Origin: CAZRUA01 sp964603125
Lineage (GTDB): Bacteria; Bacteroidota; Bacteroidia; B-17B0; Aurantibacillaceae
NCBI GenBank assembly: GCA_964603125.1
Contig: CAZRUA010000067.1
Coordinates: 1-19,373 of the forward strand
Reading direction: 5' to 3'
DNA length: 19,373 nucleotides
Part shown: piece after piece, positions 15,698-19,373 of the stretch
How the letters are laid out: every line of letters starts with the position of its first letter
How positions within the stretch are numbered: the stretch's first letter is position 1
The notes under the pieces: generated by a model
What the model saw: only the letters and a program-made list of their open reading frames with translations
What the model was told of the DNA's origin: nothing
Database searches by the model: none
Translations under genes and position numbers: made by a program

Positions 15698-17082
15698 GTA
15701 ATATTCCCAAAATAGTATTTACACATGCTTACTTTATCGCTGAAGATGAAAAAGAAAAGGATATTGTGCGTCCTTATGCGCCATTGGGTATACTTTATAT
15801 TTCATCTTATTTAGAGCAAAATGGGTTTGATAATACTGTTATTGATACAACCTTTATAAATTTTGATGCGTTTAAAAGTAAAATTAAAGCTGAACCGCCT
15901 GATTTACTTTTTATTTATACCAATTTAATGACAAAAATTAATGTCATTAAGATGATTGATTTTATCAGAAATGAAAATAGTTTAACTCATGTTAAAATTA
16001 TTTTAGGAGGACCCGAGGTGAGGCACCATGCTAAAAACTTTTTAAATGTTGGAGCAGATATTATTGTTTTTGGCGAAGGAGAGGAAACATGTTTGGATTT
16101 GGTTAAGTCTTATTCAAATAAAAATGAATTTGATTTTTCTATTCCTGGGATTGCATTTCTATCTTCCGCAAATGAATTTGTTCAAAACCCTGAGCGGGCT
16201 CTAATAAGAGATATTAACACTCTTCCTTTTCCAAATAGAAATAAAATTGATCTGCATAAGTATCTGGCTATCTGGAAGGAGAAACATGGCTACAATATGT
16301 TGTCATTGAGTACAATGCGTGGCTGTCCGTATACCTGCAAATGGTGCAGTAGGGCAGTATATGGTGGAACTTACAGAAGGCGAAAGCCTAGTTTGGTGGT
16401 AGAAGAAATGCTGTTGATTAAGCAAAAATATAATCCAGATATCATTTGGTTTGTTGATGATGTTTTTACCATAAGCCATAAATGGTTAAGTGAGTTTGCT
16501 GCAGAAGTAAAAAAGAGTAATATAATTATTCCATACGAAATCATAACTCGCGCTGATAGAATGAACGATGAAGTAATAGCATTGTTAAGACAAAGCGGAT
16601 GCAAAAGAGTATGGATAGGGGCGGAGAGTGGTTCGCAAAAAATTATAGATGCTATGGATAGAAGAGTTGATGTAAGTAATGTTGCGGAAATGATTATAAA
16701 GTCTAATGCTCAAGGTATTGAAGCAGGAACTTTTATTATGTTGGGTTATCCAGGCGAAACCAAATCTGATATAAAGGAAACCATTAAGCATTTAAAAAAA
16801 TCAAACCCTCATTTTTTTACATTAACAGTTGCTTATCCTATAAAAGGTACAAGGCTATACGAAGAAGTGGAGGAGAATTTATATAATGTGGGTGATTTTA
16901 AGACCACAACGGATAGAGATTTAGATTTCAAACGGATGTATCCTAAAAAGTATTATGAATATGCAGTAAGATATGTAAACAATGAAGTTTATGCGCACAA
17001 GGAAAAGAGTTTTATAAAAAAGATAAACAGGAAAGCTAAAAGTTGGTTAGCGCAAATTTTAATGGAATTTTCTAAAAACTAA
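15694..17082 (+). CDS. B12-binding-type radical SAM enzyme 3 (paralogue of enzyme 2)
   Basis: This 462-residue protein has the B12-binding-like domain (PYAPLGILYISSYLEQNG near 27-44, KIILGGPEVRHHAKN near 101-115, GADIIVFGEGEET near 120-132). The radical SAM motif is CPYTCKWC (Cys211, Cys215, Cys218). Barrel signatures include IIWFVDDVF, YEIITRADR and VWIGAESGSQKIIDAMDRR, closely parallel to enzyme 2. The start is TTG in a TTGA overlap with the upstream stop; no ATG with a better position exists. The second Rossmann element here is canonical (LGGPE), so its cobalamin site looks more ordinary than that of enzyme 2. The gene closes the operon and overlaps the convergent barrel gene by 11 bases, with no terminator between them. 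Confidence 0.86.
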   Translation: MSNIPKIVFTHAYFIAEDEKEKDIVRPYAPLGILYISSYLEQNGFDNTVIDTTFINFDAFKSKIKAEPPDLLFIYTNLMTKINVIKMIDFIRNENSLTHVKIILGGPEVRHHAKNFLNVGADIIVFGEGEETCLDLVKSYSNKNEFDFSIPGIAFLSSANEFVQNPERALIRDINTLPFPNRNKIDLHKYLAIWKEKHGYNMLSLSTMRGCPYTCKWCSRAVYGGTYRRRKPSLVVEEMLLIKQKYNPDIIWFVDDVFTISHKWLSEFAAEVKKSNIIIPYEIITRADRMNDEVIALLRQSGCKRVWIGAESGSQKIIDAMDRRVDVSNVAEMIIKSNAQGIEAGTFIMLGYPGETKSDIKETIKHLKKSNPHFFTLTVAYPIKGTRLYEEVEENLYNVGDFKTTTDRDLDFKRMYPKKYYEYAVRYVNNEVYAHKEKSFIKKINRKAKSWLAQILMEFSKN

Positions 17083-17629
17083 CACCGATTGAAAATCCAG
17101 CCCAAAACAGGAAGTGAGCATGTTTTTGTAAATCATTTTCATCTATTGCATTATAAACCATTGGCGTAATACCCGCTCGTATGATAGTACCAACATCTTT
17201 TTTGTTTTGAAATCGATAGCCCAATCTGCTTATCCAAAAATATTGGTTTAAATCGTGTTTTAAATCAGCATAGCTTTGTGTGCTTGTTGTAGCTCCGTAT
17301 AAATAAGTTAAGCCCAAACCTGTTTCTATAAAATGTTTTTCTTTTCCAAAAAGGAAATTATGTTCGCCGACAAAAAATTGGTCTAAACTTCTATTGCTAG
17401 GTAATAAAGAATAGCCAACCCTAAGTGCTGTTCTAAACTTATTTTTATCCAATAAAATTCTATCGAGATTTACGGAGTATAAAATTCCATTTCCTCCAAG
17501 TTCAATATAACTTGAGTTTTTTACATTAAACTGAGAAGAATCGATTTCCATTTTTTTTGATGGCTCAATCCTTTGGGCAAAACTGAGTGTGCTCCAAACA
17601 ATAAATAATATAGAAAGACCTTTCCTCAC
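17072..17629 (-). CDS. Small secreted beta-barrel-like protein
   Basis: This 185-residue protein has a signal peptide (MRKGLSILFIVWSTLSFA, cleaved before Gln19). The body consists of amphipathic beta segments such as YIELGGNGILYSVNLDR and HFIETGLGLTYLYG, and a C-terminal Phe follows AGFSIGVSF, as in many small outer-membrane barrels. The start is GTG: an in-frame TAA lies directly upstream, and the next ATG would remove the signal peptide. The family is unknown. It is convergent with the last radical SAM gene (11-base overlap) and divergent from the tRNA gene. I saw no perfect -7 box for it. Confidence 0.7.
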   Translation of the reverse strand: MRKGLSILFIVWSTLSFAQRIEPSKKMEIDSSQFNVKNSSYIELGGNGILYSVNLDRILLDKNKFRTALRVGYSLLPSNRSLDQFFVGEHNFLFGKEKHFIETGLGLTYLYGATTSTQSYADLKHDLNQYFWISRLGYRFQNKKDVGTIIRAGITPMVYNAIDENDLQKHAHFLFWAGFSIGVSF

Positions 17630-19373
17630 TTATTATATTTATTTTTTATGGCAAATGCCTTTGTTTGTATTAAAAATCTTCTTTTTTTGATACATTTGCA
17701 ATGCAATATACGAAATTTACATAAAATTAGTATATACCCAGGTGTTGGAATGGTATACAAGTATGTTTGAGGTGCATATGTCGCAAGACGTGGGAGTTCG
17801 AGTCTCCTCCTGGGTACTGAGCGGGACTTTTCAATAAAAATTTGAGAAGTCCCGTTTTTATTTTCGCTCCAATCCTTTGATAAATCAGCGATTAGAGAGA
17901 AAATGCAATTTACTTCTGCGGTTCGATAATGCTCAATTTTTGCATCATAACCCAAACCGGCAGGAAACATGGTGTTTTGAAACATCTGTTTTTGGTAGAA
18001 GTCGCCACAATCCCACATTTTACTAAGGTTACAGGCCATTTTGCAGGTGTAATTGATGAGCTCTTTTGGGTTCGATAAATTTTGTTCCAATTTTGCTAGT
18101 TCTTCAGAAATAGCTTTTACCTTCTTTTCCATTTCCTCGCCAAACTCTGTATAAACATCCAAACTTACCTGCCCTAAAGCATGCCTTTTACGTAGGATTT
18201 TGAATTCTTCCTCTGCCGAATGTAATTGCAAGGAAAGCCCCTTTTTCTCGCTTGTGTTGGTTTCTGTCAGGTTTTCCCAAGTATAACCTAATTGCGCCTT
18301 TAAAGGCTCCAAATAGGCAGGGTTTATCTCATATTGGGATAATAACTCATGAAACTTGGAATGCATAATCTTGACGCTTCTATTGACGTGTATTCCAATC
18401 TTATTGACTTTATAGTAATAAAGCCCTTTCTTTTTTACAAGATAGCCAGTGAATGGAACGCCCGTTTCTGCATCCTTTACAAATACCCGAAGCGGCAAGT
18501 TGTCATTTACCTTGTTGCATTTAAACCCATCTGTTTTCTTAAGTTCATTCACCCTAAAAAACAATTCCTCGCTTATAAGTGGAGGATGTTTCCCTTTAGC
18601 TAACTCACCATTCAGAAGATTATGCGAAAGATAACCACAGTAAAAAGGATTTCTGAAAGTGTCTGTTAAGGTTTGCTTTGGCATTTTCATTCCGTAGTTC
18701 GCTAATTTCTCTACAATGTGATCGTAGGTCATTCCATTGGCACGCCACTCAAAAGCTTGCCGAACCAACTCTCCCTGCTCATTGATAATGATGGTTTGCT
18801 TTTCGGCTCCTTTTACATACCTATAACCTTTGGGTGCAACACCAATCCATTCTCCACGAAGTAATTTTTCACGCATGCCGTCAATGGTTTTTTGTCTTCG
18901 CAAATCATTATCGTATTTGCTGAAAATAAACTGGATGTTTTGTTGCAAAGCACCTGCGTGTGAATTGGTATCTATTGGCTGTGTAACAGCCATGATGTTA
19001 ACACCAACTTTCTTTAGTTCACTGGCAATATAAATGGCGCTATCTCCTGTTCTGCTAAATCTATCCAAACTGTAAACAAGGATATAAGTTATCTCTTCTT
19101 TACTGGCTTTTACAAATTTTAGCATCCGGTTGAACTCCTTACGCTCATCACTTTTTGCACTTTCATAAGTTCCGCCAAAGTAACCCTTGATGTTGAGTTT
19201 ATTTTTGATTGCATACTCTTCGCAATATTTTTTTTGCCATTCAAGACTTTGGTTTGTGTCCATTTGCTCTTTTGAGCTTACACGGGTGTAAATGACACAA
19301 TTTAATACCTCTGTAACTATGGTATCCGATTGTTTGCCTTTTGCAAATTTATTAAGCAGCAAGGCGTTGTTGT
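17626..19373 (-). CDS. Large serine recombinase (possibly 5' truncated)
   Basis: The frame is open to the right edge. A TTG at 19360-19362 gives 578 residues, but the true start may lie beyond the window. Numbered from that TTG, the resolvase catalytic domain carries YTRVSSKEQ with nucleophile Ser29 and Arg27, and YSLDRFSR with Arg101 and Arg104. A Recombinase domain follows (about 165-270, including NPFYCGYL), then a ribbon-like segment (about 292-333), a coiled-coil-like region (about 380-432) and a C-terminal helical part. The usual zinc-ribbon cysteines are missing. The last 60 or so codons are unusual: about 503-514 overlap the tRNA terminator, about 516-542 are antisense tRNA-Leu, and the rest is intergenic. 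The authentic C-terminus is therefore uncertain. It probably catalyses insertion and excision of the element it belongs to. Confidence 0.85.
   Translation of the reverse strand, partial: NNALLLNKFAKGKQSDTIVTEVLNCVIYTRVSSKEQMDTNQSLEWQKKYCEEYAIKNKLNIKGYFGGTYESAKSDERKEFNRMLKFVKASKEEITYILVYSLDRFSRTGDSAIYIASELKKVGVNIMAVTQPIDTNSHAGALQQNIQFIFSKYDNDLRRQKTIDGMREKLLRGEWIGVAPKGYRYVKGAEKQTIIINEQGELVRQAFEWRANGMTYDHIVEKLANYGMKMPKQTLTDTFRNPFYCGYLSHNLLNGELAKGKHPPLISEELFFRVNELKKTDGFKCNKVNDNLPLRVFVKDAETGVPFTGYLVKKKGLYYYKVNKIGIHVNRSVKIMHSKFHELLSQYEINPAYLEPLKAQLGYTWENLTETNTSEKKGLSLQLHSAEEEFKILRKRHALGQVSLDVYTEFGEEMEKKVKAISEELAKLEQNLSNPKELINYTCKMACNLSKMWDCGDFYQKQMFQNTMFPAGLGYDAKIEHYRTAEVNCIFSLIADLSKDWSENKNGTSQIFIEKSRSVPRRRLELPRLATYAPQTYLYTIPTPGYILILCKFRILHCKCIKKRRFLIQTKAFAIKNKYNK
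17664..17698 (+). promoter_or_regulatory. Promoter of tRNA-Leu
   Basis: A TTTG element (17664-17667) and a perfect TAnnTTTG box (TACATTTG, 17691-17698) are separated by 23 bases. Transcription would start at about 17705, leaving a 5' leader of about 31 bases before the mature tRNA. Confidence 0.55.
17736..17816 (+). tRNA. tRNA-Leu (GAG anticodon)
   Basis: The cloverleaf folds completely. The acceptor ACCCAGG (17736-17742) pairs with CCTGGGT (17809-17815), with discriminator A17816. The D-stem is TTG/CAA. The anticodon stem TATGT/GCATA flanks the loop TTGAGGT, placing GAG at 17769-17771. A long class II variable arm has a GTC/GAC stem, and the T-arm is GGGAG-TTCGAGT-CTCCT. The long variable arm and the anticodon agree on leucine (CUC/CUU codons). 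CCA is not encoded; CTG follows the discriminator. The recombinase frame runs antisense through the whole gene. Confidence 0.9.
17792..19373. mobile_element. Left end of a putative integrative element at tRNA-Leu
   Basis: A large serine recombinase gene reads towards the 3' end of a tRNA gene, and its frame fuses into the tRNA antisense strand. This is the usual appearance of an element inserted at a tRNA 3' end, with the att core probably in the T-arm/acceptor region (about 17792-17816). The element would extend off the right edge. No second copy of the tRNA 3' end lies in the window, so the far boundary and the exact core cannot be seen. Confidence 0.42.
17822..17864 (+). terminator. Terminator of tRNA-Leu, inside the recombinase frame
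   Basis: CGGGACTTTTCA (17822-17833) pairs with TGAGAAGTCCCG (17843-17854), 12 pairs including one G-U around a nine-base loop, followed by TTTTTATTTT. It lies five bases past the tRNA and overlaps the antisense C-terminal codons of the recombinase. Confidence 0.85.

Noticed and set aside
7626..17082. RiPP, PKS/NRPS or hopanoid cluster
   Set aside because: No precursor peptide, carrier protein, condensation or ketosynthase domain, or squalene-hopene cyclase is present in the window.
18349..19033. Plus-strand open frames inside the recombinase gene
   Set aside because: They lie opposite a clear recombinase coding sequence, have no domain-like content and overlap each other.
1..19373. CRISPR array or insertion-sequence inverted repeats
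   Set aside because: I saw no regularly spaced direct repeats and no transposase gene with flanking inverted repeats.

Overview
The window looks like a low-GC chromosome segment from a member of the Bacteroidota (flavobacterial or sphingobacterial type). The evidence is the AT-rich coding sequence, the FadL-like protein/LptC/SurA-N PPIase neighbourhood, the TAnnTTTG -7 promoter boxes, the weak Shine-Dalgarno signals and several TTG/GTG starts. Both ends cut through genes. No gene-free stretch exceeds about 300 bases.

Region 1 (3-3990) is envelope biogenesis. It holds the 3' part of a FadL-like outer-membrane barrel, the LPS-export lipoprotein LptC, a small two-helix membrane protein and a membrane-anchored SurA-N/parvulin PPIase that ends in a strong terminator. 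Region 2 (4028-6050) is central metabolism: fructose-1,6-bisphosphatase (fbp) and succinyl-CoA synthetase alpha (sucD), with a bidirectional terminator after sucD. A long helical protein of unknown function (6066-7565) is on the minus strand, convergent with sucD.

Region 3 (7626-17082) is the most interesting part: eight tightly packed plus-strand genes that look like one operon. In order they are a GT87-like polytopic glycosyltransferase, a lipoprotein with one CxxCH heme c motif, a B12-type radical SAM enzyme, an NPPY-type methyltransferase, a winged-helix plus nucleotidyltransferase protein, a second B12-type radical SAM enzyme, a class I methyltransferase, and a third B12-type radical SAM enzyme paralogous to the second. 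Starts and stops abut or overlap by a few bases at nearly every junction. The content suggests a pathway that builds, methylates or rearranges a small molecule or lipid and may then glycosylate it at the membrane. I cannot match it to a named pathway, and the product is unknown.

Region 4 (17072-19373) holds a small secreted beta-barrel-like protein on the minus strand, a divergent tRNA-Leu(GAG) gene with its own promoter and terminator, and a large serine recombinase on the minus strand. The recombinase reading frame runs antisense through the tRNA terminator and the whole tRNA. This layout suggests an integrative element inserted at the 3' end of the tRNA and extending off the right edge of the window.
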